Of a stretch of 64,000 bases of DNA, positions 1 to 10,199 are shown piece after piece. Numbering within the stretch: position 1 is the first letter of the stretch; every line of letters starts with the position of its first letter. The stretch lies in NCBI GenBank assembly GCA_016841365.1, contig JAENZI010000010.1:1-64000 (forward strand), given 5' to 3'. The position numbers were made by a program, and so were the translations under genes. Under the pieces are notes generated by a model. It was not told the DNA's origin. It worked only from the letters and a program-made list of their open reading frames with translations, and did not search any database. Origin of the DNA: Anaerolineaceae bacterium (GTDB taxonomy: Bacteria; Chloroflexota; Anaerolineae; Anaerolineales; Anaerolineaceae).

Positions 1-111
1 TCTGTTTTCAAAAAGTGATTATCCTTCACTGATTAGGCGACGTAGAATCCGGGTATATCATATTTTCAGGCCTTATTTCAAGCTGAAATTGAGCCAAATA
101 ACAAAATAGTT

Positions 112-948
112 TCATTCCGGTGTATTTTTTAACGTGTCCAGCCAAGCGGTGAAGTGCTTGGTTAATTCGGGACGATTGTCCGTATTCAGTGATTGGGCAA
201 CCGCTTCAGACAGGGTGTTAAACCGCCGGATGGTTTCCTCCAGTGCCCGCCAACTGTCAGCGGGGTAAAATCGCCCGAACACGGTCATCAAACTGATGTA
301 AGTGTCCGGGTCGGTCCATTCTTTGATTTCAGCGCCTTCTTCGGTTGTGAAATCTACCTTTCCGCGGCATACATGCGCATGCCAGCCCATCATCTGCAGC
401 AGATGCTGTTTAAGCTGCCAATCATAATGTTTGACGCGCCACAAGTCACCGCGCCACAGGTATTTGGCAAGTGTATGTGCGGTCATCCAAAATGATTCAA
501 GTGTGATCTGGAACATTTCGGGTGACGGCCGTGTGGGTTTGGGGAAAACACCGATAGCCTTTGGGAACCCCCGTGTTTGTTTATCCTTATCCAAGAGCAC
601 CTGGTAACCGCTCTGCATATCAAGCGGCAATTTTTTGGTAAATACCGTCAGTTTCTCGGCGGGATAGATGCGGAAATTCACGCGGAGACCGCCTTCATAG
701 ATTATCTGGTGGACAAGCGTTTCGTCCTTCTGCTGGGTGATTGCCAACCAGACAGGTGCAAATCCGTGAGTCCATTCTTTTTGTTTAAATTGGGGGAGTT
801 CGGTGGCGACTAATGCCAGGTTGATATCTGAATATTTATCCCAATAACCTTTTTTTACCCGTGCGCCGTAAAGGATCACAGACCTTATGCTTTCCTGGCT
901 TTGAGCCCATTTTTTAATTGTCTTGATCAGGTTTTCAGCGTCGGTCAT
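112..948 (-). CDS. AadE-like (ANT(6)-type) nucleotidyltransferase homologue
   Basis: A 278-residue soluble protein resembling the aminoglycoside 6-adenylyltransferase (AadE) family, which transfers AMP to streptomycin-type substrates. The N-terminal nucleotidyltransferase strand is visible as YGAR at residues 27-30 followed by SDIN at 40-43. In active family members these read G-S-R and S-D-x-D, so here the Ser is Ala and the second metal-binding Asp is Asn. The C-terminal half is helical and Trp-rich as in the family. It stands alone, transcribed towards the left edge, with tRNA-Asn upstream. The altered catalytic motif makes antibiotic-modifying activity doubtful; a non-resistance role or an inactive relative is equally possible. 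Family assignment is fairly sure, function is not. Confidence 0.7.
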   Translation of the reverse strand: MTDAENLIKTIKKWAQSQESIRSVILYGARVKKGYWDKYSDINLALVATELPQFKQKEWTHGFAPVWLAITQQKDETLVHQIIYEGGLRVNFRIYPAEKLTVFTKKLPLDMQSGYQVLLDKDKQTRGFPKAIGVFPKPTRPSPEMFQITLESFWMTAHTLAKYLWRGDLWRVKHYDWQLKQHLLQMMGWHAHVCRGKVDFTTEEGAEIKEWTDPDTYISLMTVFGRFYPADSWRALEETIRRFNTLSEAVAQSLNTDNRPELTKHFTAWLDTLKNTPE

Positions 949-1006
949 TTGGCGCCTCTTTCGCGTGAGAGATAGAAAGGGGAAGAGGATGGGTTAAATA
1001 AAAATA

Positions 1007-1079
1007 CTCCTCGACCTGGATTCGAACCAGGAACCTAGCGGTTAACAGCCGCTTGCTCTGCCGGTTGAGCTATCGAGGA
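1007..1079 (-). tRNA. tRNA-Asn(GTT)
   Basis: Read on the minus strand the segment folds as a 73-nt cloverleaf: acceptor TCCTCGA/TCGAGGA, D arm GCTC/GAGC, anticodon stem AGCGG/CCGCT with loop CTGTTAA giving anticodon GTT, T arm CCTGG/CCAGG with loop TTCGAAT, and discriminator G. CCA is not encoded. The same window carries gatCAB, whose product can amidate Asp-tRNA(Asn), so this tRNA is a potential substrate. Confidence 0.97.
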
Positions 1080-1177
1080 ATGCGTATGCAATTATACGGA
1101 ATCTGGTTCGGAGTGTCAAGCAACTCAATGGCGATTTTTTTGACGCGTTAAGCCTCGGAACTTGATGTTTGATGAGG

Positions 1178-2419
1178 TTATGATTGGGTGTTAACATCGT
1201 CCATGATCGACTTTGCCAGCTCATTCAAGGCTTGAATTCGTTCATCTTGAATATCACTGTTGGTTGCCCGCCAATAGGTTTCGAGCATTTCTATATCACT
1301 CAAACTGCCGGCAGTTTTGCCTTCCGGCAGACGCACGCGTGCCTGCATTTGGCGGCGTTTTAAAAGGTGAAATTCAAATGTGTCTTCTGCAAGGCTTCGA
1401 AGGGCGTTCTCATCGATCAGCGGTTCATATTCGCCCGGATATTCAATCACCAGGCGCACAATGGCATCTTTCAGTTTCTCTGGTGCGGGAAAGGCGCTTT
1501 GCAAAGTCTGATTGATGCCCTCATCGGATTCCAGTTTGACAAACAGATCTATGAACGGCCGGATGTTTTCCAGTTGCCGCCAGGTGACCCGGGTTTCACC
1601 TTTAGCGACATCGGCCAGGATAAAGAATTTGTCGTCCTTAACTTCGCCAAAATCAACCCGCTCAATCGAGCCGGGATAAATCACTGGGGGATGGCCGCCT
1701 TCGTTCAAGTTTTGCGGTTTGTGGATGTGCCCGAGGGCAACATAATCCAGGTGCTTGTCTTTCACCAAAGCGGGGGGCAGCACCAGGTCTGTTCCCAACC
1801 TCACTAGTCGTTCAGAGCCATATTCAGCGCCTTCTACAGATGCATGTGCGGTCAAAATGGTGGGAAGGTTGGGGTCTGCTTCGTCGAGCCAGCTTTGGAC
1901 CAGTTCGGATAACAAACCCCCGAGTTGTTCGTAGATTTTATCTGGTTCAACCCCGCCGATTTCCAGGCTGGCCATCATACCCGAACGGGAAACCCAGGGC
2001 AATGCTAAAACCTGCACCGGCAGCCCTTCAAGGTCATCAGGCGTGAGAAATTGCGGTTGATTCACGACCCATACATGGGGCACTTCGAGGGTGTCAAATT
2101 CCTGGATGGCGTGGGCGCGTCCAGTTGCAGGCGAGATGTCGTGATTGCCCGTCAGCAGCAATGTACGGATGCCGGCACGCGACAGGCGCATGATGCGTTT
2201 GCCCCACTCCCGTTGAAAGGTTGGGGCTGGCGAACGGTCTTTATAGGCATCTCCGGCAAAGATCACCAGGTCAACCTGTTCATCCAGCGCCGTTTGGATG
2301 ATGGTGTCCAATGACTGTAAGAAATCAATCACGCGCAGGGGGAGGCCAGTTTCTGGATCGTGCCGGCCGTAATTGGCCATATCAATATGTGCGTCAGCAA
2401 AGTGGAGAATTTTAATCAT
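1178..2419 (-). CDS. sbcD: SbcD/Mre11-type exonuclease subunit D
   Basis: A 413-residue calcineurin-like phosphoesterase of the SbcD/Mre11 family, the Mn-dependent nuclease subunit of the SbcCD complex that trims hairpins and double-strand DNA ends. The metal-site motifs appear in order: D9-x-H11, GDAYKDR at 56-62, GNHD at 91-94, TAHAS at 190-194 and GHIHKPQ at 230-236, followed by the C-terminal capping region. Length is typical of SbcD. The partner ATPase gene sbcC, usually adjacent, is not downstream: tRNA-Asn and the AadE-like gene follow instead. The gene is separated from the upstream phospholipid pair by a terminator at 2461-2489, so it probably has its own promoter in the 40 bases before the start. 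Confidence 0.9.
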   Translation of the reverse strand: MIKILHFADAHIDMANYGRHDPETGLPLRVIDFLQSLDTIIQTALDEQVDLVIFAGDAYKDRSPAPTFQREWGKRIMRLSRAGIRTLLLTGNHDISPATGRAHAIQEFDTLEVPHVWVVNQPQFLTPDDLEGLPVQVLALPWVSRSGMMASLEIGGVEPDKIYEQLGGLLSELVQSWLDEADPNLPTILTAHASVEGAEYGSERLVRLGTDLVLPPALVKDKHLDYVALGHIHKPQNLNEGGHPPVIYPGSIERVDFGEVKDDKFFILADVAKGETRVTWRQLENIRPFIDLFVKLESDEGINQTLQSAFPAPEKLKDAIVRLVIEYPGEYEPLIDENALRSLAEDTFEFHLLKRRQMQARVRLPEGKTAGSLSDIEMLETYWRATNSDIQDERIQALNELAKSIMDDVNTQS

Positions 2420-2460
2420 GTGCGTATTATAACATCGCCTGGAAGGGGCAGGACCCGGGC

Positions 2461-2489
2461 AAAATAAAACTGCCTGGTGAACAGGCAGT
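2461..2489 (-). terminator. Rho-independent terminator of the phospholipid pair
   Basis: An 8-bp stem ACTGCCTG/CAGGCAGT (2469-2476 and 2482-2489) with a 5-nt loop. On the minus strand it is followed by TTTTATTTT (complement of 2461-2469), which makes it a good intrinsic terminator 50 bases downstream of the CDP-alcohol phosphatidyltransferase stop codon. Confidence 0.85.
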
Positions 2490-2539
2490 CTCAGTTTTAA
2501 TATGAAGATAATGATCGGGCGTTGTTGCTGCCCGTAAAC

Positions 2540-3268
2540 TCAGGGCATGTGCTCGGCTTCCATCTTGCGTTGCTTTTCCTGTTTGCGTTCCAGTCGTTTC
2601 CCGTCAAGCAGGGCTAACCTTCGGGCCTGAATGCCGGTGTTGATCATAAAATATAGAAACAGGACGATTGCCACAAATCCGACGAGCAGAGAATACAATG
2701 TGGTCGGGCCGAAAACCGGGATGTTGAAGATCGGATTGCCGATGAAGAAGATCGCAGTGTTGGCAAGGATCGCCAGCAAGCGGATTTCTGTTGGGCCCAG
2801 CCGCATATTCGTTATTTGGAACACATCTGTCACATAAGTGATTAAGTAGACCATGATTGAGACCAGCAGATAACCGATCACACCCATGCAAGCCACCACC
2901 AGGTCAACATAGGGGGAGAGTCCCAATCCGATGAAGATCAGCAAGGCGCTGAGGGCATCCACCCAATGGTCTACCAGGAAGCCATAACGGGGGCGTTCAA
3001 TATGGCGATAGCGCGCCAAGGTGCCGTCAAGGCTGTCACCCACCCAGTTGAGGACGAAACCCAGGCTGGCGAGCCACAAAAAGGCCGGGCTGATGTGGGT
3101 CAGAATATAACTGACAAAGATCATGATCGAAGCAAGAACGCCGAGCCAGGTCATTGTGTCGGGTGTGACCCAGGCTGGCATATGTGCAGCCAACCACTTT
3201 AACGCGGGCCGTTCTAAAAATCCGAGCAGGATATCATTTTCTCTTTTGTGTTTTTCTACTTTTGGCAT
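2540..3268 (-). CDS. CDP-alcohol phosphatidyltransferase (phosphatidylinositol-synthase-like)
   Basis: A 242-residue polytopic membrane enzyme that would join a CDP-activated lipid to an alcohol acceptor with release of CMP. The full family signature D-x2-D-G-x2-A-R-x8-G-x3-D-x3-D is present: D78, D81-G82, A85-R86, G96, D100 and D104. Hydrophobic segments follow the motif, and the C-terminus is a charged tail rich in Lys, Arg and Glu. The gene lies 29 bases after the acyltransferase stop, in the same direction, so the two form an operon. The combination of this enzyme with a PatA/LpxL-type acyltransferase is typical of phosphatidylinositol (mannoside) operons in Actinobacteria, which suggests inositol or a similar polyol as acceptor; the sequence alone does not prove the alcohol. 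Confidence 0.88.
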   Translation of the reverse strand: MPKVEKHKRENDILLGFLERPALKWLAAHMPAWVTPDTMTWLGVLASIMIFVSYILTHISPAFLWLASLGFVLNWVGDSLDGTLARYRHIERPRYGFLVDHWVDALSALLIFIGLGLSPYVDLVVACMGVIGYLLVSIMVYLITYVTDVFQITNMRLGPTEIRLLAILANTAIFFIGNPIFNIPVFGPTTLYSLLVGFVAIVLFLYFMINTGIQARRLALLDGKRLERKQEKQRKMEAEHMP

Positions 3269-3297
3269 GGATTAACCCTTCTGTTTGTAAAAGATGA

Positions 3298-4227
3298 TTA
3301 TACCCCCAAGAAGCGGGGCCACACAGGATAGAACATTGCCCATTGATGCGCATTATGTTTAATAATGGGTTCTGCTTCTTTTAACACCCGGTTGGCGTTT
3401 AACCGAATCTCTGTGTCGAGATCTTCATGCGGTTCGATCCAGATGGGTGGTGAGCCTTCAAGCCTGTATCTGCCATTGGGTTGGGATGTGGCTGCCATGA
3501 TAAACACGGGTGCGTTGACATCTTTGGCCATGCGGATGTAAAACACAGGCAGGCTGCAGGTGTATCCAAAAAATTCAGGCTGGTAATTTTCTTTTTGTTC
3601 GGTCGTCAATGGACGGTCTAGTCCAGTCAGGATGCTGCCGCCTTCATTCAACCGAATGCGTGCCTGCCTGAACGCACTGAAACTGAGGGGTGTCACATTG
3701 ATCCCCACGCCTTCACGGAGCTTGTTCTGCATTTTGTAAGTGCCTTTGGGGTCAGGGTAAGAGAGCACCTGAATTTTGACGCCTTTCAGCGTGAGTGCAT
3801 ACCCCATCAGGTCAAAATTGCTGATGTGGGGGCAAACAACCACGCTGGGTTGGTTGCTATTGATCCGATCGATGGCGGCTTGCGCTTCGGGGCTGAAGTC
3901 AACCACTTCTCTGAGTTTTTCGGGCCGGTTGAGGAAGTAGAAATAATCAAACATGCATCTGGCGGCGGATCTGAAGACCTTAACTGGCATCTCGTCCAGG
4001 GCGTCATCTTCAAGTGATTGCTGGTGGACGACCCATTGATTGGCGCGGATGGCTTTGACCATCGGGCTTTTCTTGTTTTTACCCAGGCATGCACCAATGA
4101 AAGCTGCCAATTTCAGCCCAAATTTTCGAGGGAGGACTTTGCCGATCAGCACGGCAAGCCGAATAACAAAGGTTTGGGTCCAAAAATTCTGAGACACTTT
4201 TTTGTTTGCTTTGTTCTTGTTTACCAT
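3298..4227 (-). CDS. LpxL/HtrB/PatA-family lipid acyltransferase
   Basis: A 309-residue membrane-associated acyltransferase of the lysophospholipid/lauroyl acyltransferase superfamily. The H-x4-D catalytic motif is HISNFD with H134 and D139, and the C-terminus carries the family-typical QWAMFYPVW near residue 298. It would transfer a fatty acyl chain to a glycolipid or phospholipid head group at the cytoplasmic face. It is the first gene of a two-gene minus-strand operon with the CDP-alcohol phosphatidyltransferase. In Actinobacteria the equivalent protein acylates phosphatidylinositol mannosides; in a Chloroflexota cell without classic lipid A this is a likelier role than lipid A acylation. 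The start is the ATG at 4227. Confidence 0.82.
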   Translation of the reverse strand: MVNKNKANKKVSQNFWTQTFVIRLAVLIGKVLPRKFGLKLAAFIGACLGKNKKSPMVKAIRANQWVVHQQSLEDDALDEMPVKVFRSAARCMFDYFYFLNRPEKLREVVDFSPEAQAAIDRINSNQPSVVVCPHISNFDLMGYALTLKGVKIQVLSYPDPKGTYKMQNKLREGVGINVTPLSFSAFRQARIRLNEGGSILTGLDRPLTTEQKENYQPEFFGYTCSLPVFYIRMAKDVNAPVFIMAATSQPNGRYRLEGSPPIWIEPHEDLDTEIRLNANRVLKEAEPIIKHNAHQWAMFYPVWPRFLGV

Positions 4228-4604
4228 GTTTTCCTGTGGTATCCGCTCAGGGGATGTATATTTTACTGCAAAACCGAGAATTTATCCTGCATATTGTAAT
4301 TATGGGAGCGCGCCATCAGGTCAAGGGCAGGTGCTTTTGTGGGTGCTTTCCCCAGGTTATGTGTACATCCTTATTAATTATTATAAACATAAACACCTTG
4401 AATTGCTGATAGTTTTACTTTTATAGCCCTCAGGTGAAGGTAGTTTTTATTTGACGTCACAGGTGAAGGTTATCTTGTGATCAAGCCACCGCATAAACGT
4501 GGCCGATTCAACCATAATGGGTTATTGTGGTATATTTGCAGGCACAGAAAGCAAATCAAACAGTCTAAAACCCTGATCGGTAAAGTTCCAGCAAAGGTGC
4601 GAAG
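4228..4604. promoter_or_regulatory. Divergent intergenic region with repeated CAGGTGAAGGT
   Basis: This 377-base gap separates the minus-strand phospholipid pair from the first plus-strand glycan gene. It contains no convincing gene. Two exact copies of CAGGTGAAGGT lie at 4431-4441 and 4460-4470 (29 bases start to start) with a one-sided match CAGGTCAAGGG at 4317-4327. Between the two exact copies is a TGACGTCA palindrome at 4452-4459. A weak plus-strand promoter, TTCAAC at 4507-4512 and TATATT at 4531-4536 with an 18-base spacer, lies 69 bases before the glycosyltransferase start. The repeats could be operators for the locus. Confidence 0.45.
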
Positions 4605-5729
4605 ATGAAAATTGTTTGTATCGCAGCCTCATTCATTCCAGCCAATACAGCCAACAGCATCCAGGTCATCAAAGCAGCACACGCCCTGGCAGAATTGGGG
4701 CATGATGTGACCCTGCTTGTTCCTGGCCAGTCAAGGACGCCATGGGGAGACCTGGAGATGCATTACGGCTTGCGCACGCCCTTCCAAATCCGCTGGATCA
4801 AAGAGAATTTAACATTTCGCCGTTATGATTTTGCCATCAAGGCACTGCGTGCAGTACGCAAGATGCAGCCAGACATGGTCTATACCTGGGTTTTGCAAGC
4901 GGGTGTACTGACTCTGCGCCGCGGTTTCCCCACTATTCTGGAGTTACACGATCGTGTGACCGGGCGGATCGGCCCCCGGTTATTGAACTGGTTTTGGAAC
5001 GCCAAGACCAAAAAACGGATTTTGACCAATACGGCTGCCTTAAGACGTGTCTTATTGGATGAATATGGTTTGGCAGAGGATACAGCGGCAATCCAGGTTG
5101 CACCCAACGGAGTGGATCTTGAGCGTTACGAAGATTTGCCCTCGCCAGAGCAAGCCCGGAGCAAGCTGGGTTTGCCTGAGGGATTTACAGCAGGCTATAC
5201 AGGCCATTTTTATGCCGGCCGCGGAATGGAGCTGATGTTTGAATTAGCCGTTGCACTGCCGCAGGTGAATTTTTTGTGGGTGGGCGGTGAGCCGGCAGAT
5301 GTTGAATTGTGGCAGAACCGCCTGGACTCACAGGGTGTCAGCAATATCACCCTGACGGGGTTTGTTGATAACGCGTTGCTGCCCCAATATCAGGCGGCTG
5401 CGGATGTGCTGCTGATGCCCTATGGCACCGACATTGCCGGCAGCGGTGGCGGCAATTCGGCAGAGATCGCCAGCCCGATGAAGATGTTTGAATATTTAGC
5501 TGCAGGCCGGGCGATCATCAGCAGTGACCTGCCTGTGATCCATGAGGTGCTGAATGAAGAGACTGCCCTATTTTGCCCGCCTGAAGATTTGAGTGCCTGG
5601 AAAAAAGCACTTTTGCGGGTGCGGGAGGACTCGGGGTTGCGCACTGCGCTTGCTGAAGCAGGCAGGCGGGCGGCACAGGCATACACCTGGCGTGCTCGGG
5701 CGCAAAAAGCTCTCCGCGATTTTATCTGA
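4605..5729 (+). CDS. GT4-family glycosyltransferase
   Basis: A 374-residue cytoplasmic GT-B glycosyltransferase of family GT4, expected to add a nucleotide-activated sugar to a growing lipid-linked glycan. The N-terminal half begins with a Rossmann strand and the small-residue turn SFIPANTANS, followed by the helix with ALAELGHDV that is typical of GT4. The C-terminal half holds the donor-site region: SGGGNSAEIASPMK followed by FEYLAAGRAII, matching the family E-x7-E type motif. It is the first gene of the long plus-strand locus, with a purine-rich AAAGGTGCGAAG ahead of the ATG. The acceptor and donor sugars cannot be read from sequence. Confidence 0.85.
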   Translation: MKIVCIAASFIPANTANSIQVIKAAHALAELGHDVTLLVPGQSRTPWGDLEMHYGLRTPFQIRWIKENLTFRRYDFAIKALRAVRKMQPDMVYTWVLQAGVLTLRRGFPTILELHDRVTGRIGPRLLNWFWNAKTKKRILTNTAALRRVLLDEYGLAEDTAAIQVAPNGVDLERYEDLPSPEQARSKLGLPEGFTAGYTGHFYAGRGMELMFELAVALPQVNFLWVGGEPADVELWQNRLDSQGVSNITLTGFVDNALLPQYQAAADVLLMPYGTDIAGSGGGNSAEIASPMKMFEYLAAGRAIISSDLPVIHEVLNEETALFCPPEDLSAWKKALLRVREDSGLRTALAEAGRRAAQAYTWRARAQKALRDFI

Positions 5730-5751
5730 AACGATCCTATTTTTAATATGA

Positions 5752-7089
5752 ATGATGAAGAATAACGAGAAATCCAAGGAATTTAAGATTTGGCTGGGGA
5801 TTGTCTTAGTGGTTGCTGTTTTAATGCGGGTTGTGTTGTTCATCACCTATCCACCGGTGGACTACAGCGACACAGCCAGTTATTGGCGCTCCGCAGATGC
5901 AATCATCCGTGGATTAGAGACCTATGACGGAACACGCACACCTGGCTACCCGGCTTTTTTAGCGCTTTTTGGGTCTGAACGTGTTGTGTATGGGGCACAG
6001 CTTGTGCTGGGATTGGGGATCACCCTAACATGGTTTTGGATCGGCTGGAAAGCGAGCGGACGCCCCTTATGGGGCGGGTTGGCAGCCCTCGCGCATACCC
6101 TCAACCCGGGTCAATTCTTTTTTGAAGCAAACCTGTTAACCGAGACGTTGTCAACATTTTGGCTTGCCCTCGCGCTGTTAGGGGCGTTTTTTTGGTTGCG
6201 GGATCCAAAGTGCCGGACATTTGAATTAGGGCTGGGGATTGGTGTCAGTGCGGCGCTGGCCGCGATCACGCGGCCGTTATTTATGTTTATGCCGGTTTGG
6301 CTGGCTGTCTTTCTGGCAATTTCCGTTGAAGGGAAAAAGCTAAAATTCAATTGGCGCCTTTTGGTGAGTGTCTTGCTGCCCGCAGTTTTACTGCTTGGAG
6401 GCTGGATGCGCTGGATCCAATCGAATTATCATGTCTTCAGCCTGACAACCATGACGGGCTATCACCTTGTCCAGCATACGGGCTATTATTTTGAGGATGT
6501 TCCTGATGAATATGCGGATTTACGGGATGTCTATCTGGAGTACCGTGAAGCGCGCCTGGCTGAACGCGGCACTCAGGGCAACACGATTTGGGACGCAATC
6601 CCTGCCATGCAGGAAGCGACAGGGATGAACTTTTATGAACTCTCCCGTACGCTGCAAAAAATTTCTGTTCAATTGATCCTCACCCATCCCTGGGCGTATC
6701 TCTCCCGGGTGATTCGCGGCTGGTGGTTGTTCTGGCGTGCGCCGGTCTATTGGGATCCGGGGGCGATTCAATCACCCGGATTAGGGCAGATGCTGCGATA
6801 CGTCATCCTGGGTTCACGTGGGTTAATCTTTGCTGCCAACCTGGTGTTTGTCGTTTCAAGTGCGATCGCGTTGGTCTCCAAACGCGTGCGGATGCTGTGG
6901 GCTTTGCAGCCTTTCCACTGGTTACTGGCAGGCTCCGTATGGGCGACCTCGGTGCTCTCTTCGCTGATCGATCACGGGGATAACCCGCGCTTTTTAGTAC
7001 CCCTGCAGTCCGCCGTAATCTTTTGGGTGTTGTGGGTCCTGCTGACCTCATTGCAAGCCTGGCGTGCAAATCGTGCACAAATGGAGTAA
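5752..7089 (+). CDS. Polytopic GT-C-type membrane glycosyltransferase (GT39/ArnT-like)
   Basis: A 445-residue integral membrane protein with many hydrophobic segments and a first extracytoplasmic loop carrying an acidic motif, DYSDT at 37-41, followed by RTPGYP at 62-67. This arrangement is common in bacterial GT-C enzymes related to protein-O-mannosyl and ArnT-type transferases, which use polyprenyl-phosphate sugars on the outer face of the membrane. A large soluble loop containing the aromatic segment YYFEDVPDEY lies mid-protein. The gene starts 22 bases after the preceding stop and is followed after 9 bases by another polytopic gene, so the three form a transcription unit. No clear Shine-Dalgarno precedes the twin ATG at 5752/5755. 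Confidence 0.7.
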   Translation: MMKNNEKSKEFKIWLGIVLVVAVLMRVVLFITYPPVDYSDTASYWRSADAIIRGLETYDGTRTPGYPAFLALFGSERVVYGAQLVLGLGITLTWFWIGWKASGRPLWGGLAALAHTLNPGQFFFEANLLTETLSTFWLALALLGAFFWLRDPKCRTFELGLGIGVSAALAAITRPLFMFMPVWLAVFLAISVEGKKLKFNWRLLVSVLLPAVLLLGGWMRWIQSNYHVFSLTTMTGYHLVQHTGYYFEDVPDEYADLRDVYLEYREARLAERGTQGNTIWDAIPAMQEATGMNFYELSRTLQKISVQLILTHPWAYLSRVIRGWWLFWRAPVYWDPGAIQSPGLGQMLRYVILGSRGLIFAANLVFVVSSAIALVSKRVRMLWALQPFHWLLAGSVWATSVLSSLIDHGDNPRFLVPLQSAVIFWVLWVLLTSLQAWRANRAQME

Positions 7090-7098
7090 AAATCCATT

Positions 7099-8649
7099 AT
7101 GACTCTCTCTAATCATACAAACAAAACGTTCAAGCATCTATTAATCATCCTCCTGGGAGGGATGGCGGCAGGTGCTGTCTTTCAGTGGATTCTGCCCGTT
7201 GGAGGTTTTTTGCAGGGAGCAGGTGCTGCGGCTTTACTGATTATCCTGTGTGGTGCGGTGCTATATGCTGCCTGGCGCGGTTCTGGCGGCGGGAAGGCGT
7301 TAGCCTGGATGATGCTGGCTGCCTTTCTTCTGCGCATCGCTTTAGGTGTATTCCTCGCCTGGGGGCTTCCAAAATTCGGATATCAGGAACCTCCGCAGCA
7401 AGCGGGTTTTGTTTTTGAAGATGCTTTTCGCAGGGATGAAAACGCCTGGGCTTTAGCCAATAGCCAAACACCTCTGGCCGAAGCCTTCAGCGATACCTAT
7501 GAAACCGATCAATATGGCGGCATGCTGTTTTTGAGCGCTGCCGTATACCGTTACATCAGCCCGGATGCCTACCGGCCGGCTTTGATCTCAATTCTGACAG
7601 CGGGTGCATTCGCGCTGTCAATCCCCTTTTTGTTTTCTGTCCTGAGGTGCAGGTTTGACCGCAAAACTGCCCTGTGGGGTGGGTGGATTTTAGCCCTTTA
7701 CCCGGAAGGTATCTTGCTTGGCGCGGCCCAAATGCGAGAACCGTTCTTCATCCTGTTTTTCTCAGCGATTTTTTGGGCAGTGGATGGGTGGTTAGCAAAT
7801 CACTGGACTGTCAGAAAGCTGGTCATTTTTTTGGTCAGTGCTGTTTTGTTGTTTCTGTTTTCTTACAGGGTTGCCATTCCCATTATTGGTGTGTTGTTGT
7901 TCTGGGTTTGGGTTAATCTGCTCCCTCGCGTGAAGGAAAAATGGGTGCGGATTACCGGCTGGGTGATTCTGGGGTTGGGTATGGCGGGTGTCCTGTACTT
8001 TTTCTGGTACTGGGTGGATGCAGTCTTGCATTGGGATACGCTGCAAACGATCAGACGCTCGGGAATGGTGCAATTTCAGATTGAACGCCTGCCGCAATGG
8101 ATGCATTTCCCGTTCATTCTCATTTATGGGATCTTCCAGCCTGTGCTGCCTGCAGCGATTGCTGCACCTGCTCCGTGGATCTGGAAGAGTGTAGGCATTT
8201 TTAGGGCAGTGGGCTGGTACGCACTTTTGCCGGTTCTGTTTTATGGATTGATTCGGGTTTGGTCAGTCAAAGATAAGGACCAGAAACGTTGGCTGGGCGT
8301 GATTGTTGCCATCGCCGTCATCTGGGTTTTTGTCGCTTCTGCTCGCGCGGGCGGTGACCAGTGGGATAACCCCCGTTACCGGACAATCTTCATGCCGTGG
8401 ATCGCCTTGAGTGCGGCATGGGCAGTGCGCTACGTCGTTCAAACGAAGGATCGCTGGCTAAAGCGGATTTTGCTTGTGGAAGGTGTCTTTCTGGCTTTCA
8501 TCTCTTACTGGTATCTCAGCCGGTACCTGCCACAGTTGCCGGATTTGGACCTCTTGGTTATGTCAGGTGTGATTTTTGTGCTGAGCTTTGTCATCATCGT
8601 TGGCGGATGGATTTGGGATCGCCAAAAGGCTCGCCAGACGCTGGAATAG
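7099..8649 (+). CDS. Polytopic membrane protein, GT-C-like
   Basis: A 516-residue protein with roughly a dozen hydrophobic segments. After two N-terminal helices there is an extracytoplasmic stretch with FRRDENAWALAN and DTYETDQYGG, which by position corresponds to the acidic first loop of GT-C glycosyltransferases. Another conserved-looking loop carries GGDQWDNPRYR around residues 420-430. I do not recognise a defined family from sequence alone; oligosaccharide polymerase or membrane glycosyltransferase are the likely alternatives. It lies 9 bases after the GT39-like gene and is the last gene before a strong internal promoter at 8694-8721. Confidence 0.6.
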   Translation: MTLSNHTNKTFKHLLIILLGGMAAGAVFQWILPVGGFLQGAGAAALLIILCGAVLYAAWRGSGGGKALAWMMLAAFLLRIALGVFLAWGLPKFGYQEPPQQAGFVFEDAFRRDENAWALANSQTPLAEAFSDTYETDQYGGMLFLSAAVYRYISPDAYRPALISILTAGAFALSIPFLFSVLRCRFDRKTALWGGWILALYPEGILLGAAQMREPFFILFFSAIFWAVDGWLANHWTVRKLVIFLVSAVLLFLFSYRVAIPIIGVLLFWVWVNLLPRVKEKWVRITGWVILGLGMAGVLYFFWYWVDAVLHWDTLQTIRRSGMVQFQIERLPQWMHFPFILIYGIFQPVLPAAIAAPAPWIWKSVGIFRAVGWYALLPVLFYGLIRVWSVKDKDQKRWLGVIVAIAVIWVFVASARAGGDQWDNPRYRTIFMPWIALSAAWAVRYVVQTKDRWLKRILLVEGVFLAFISYWYLSRYLPQLPDLDLLVMSGVIFVLSFVIIVGGWIWDRQKARQTLE

Positions 8650-8693
8650 GTTCGCGTTTAGCCAAGGGCGGAGATTGATTCCATCCGCACTTC

Positions 8694-8733
8694 TTGACCA
8701 ATTTGGCATTGAGATTATAATTCAATTGTTGAA
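8694..8733 (+). promoter_or_regulatory. Sigma70-type promoter with overlapping dyad before the MarR-type regulator
   Basis: TTGACC at 8694-8699 and TATAAT at 8716-8721 with a 16-base spacer. Transcription would begin near 8728, only about 9 bases before the ATG at 8737, and no Shine-Dalgarno is present, so the mRNA is predicted to be nearly leaderless. The dyad TTCAA-ttg-TTGAA at 8721-8733 overlaps the -10 end and start site, in the position of an autoregulatory operator. Confidence 0.75.
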
Positions 8734-8736
8734 ATT

Positions 8737-10187
<1,451 letters not shown>

Positions 10188-10199
10188 ACTAAAAGTCTT

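Noticed and set aside
75-89. Hairpin ATTTCA-AGC-TGAAAT as terminator of the AadE-like gene
   Set aside because: The stem is only 6 A+T-rich base pairs and no T run follows on the minus strand.
4605-5729. Naming the first GT4 as PimA
   Set aside because: It is next to a PI-type pair but on the opposite strand, and its N-terminus lacks the PimA pattern.
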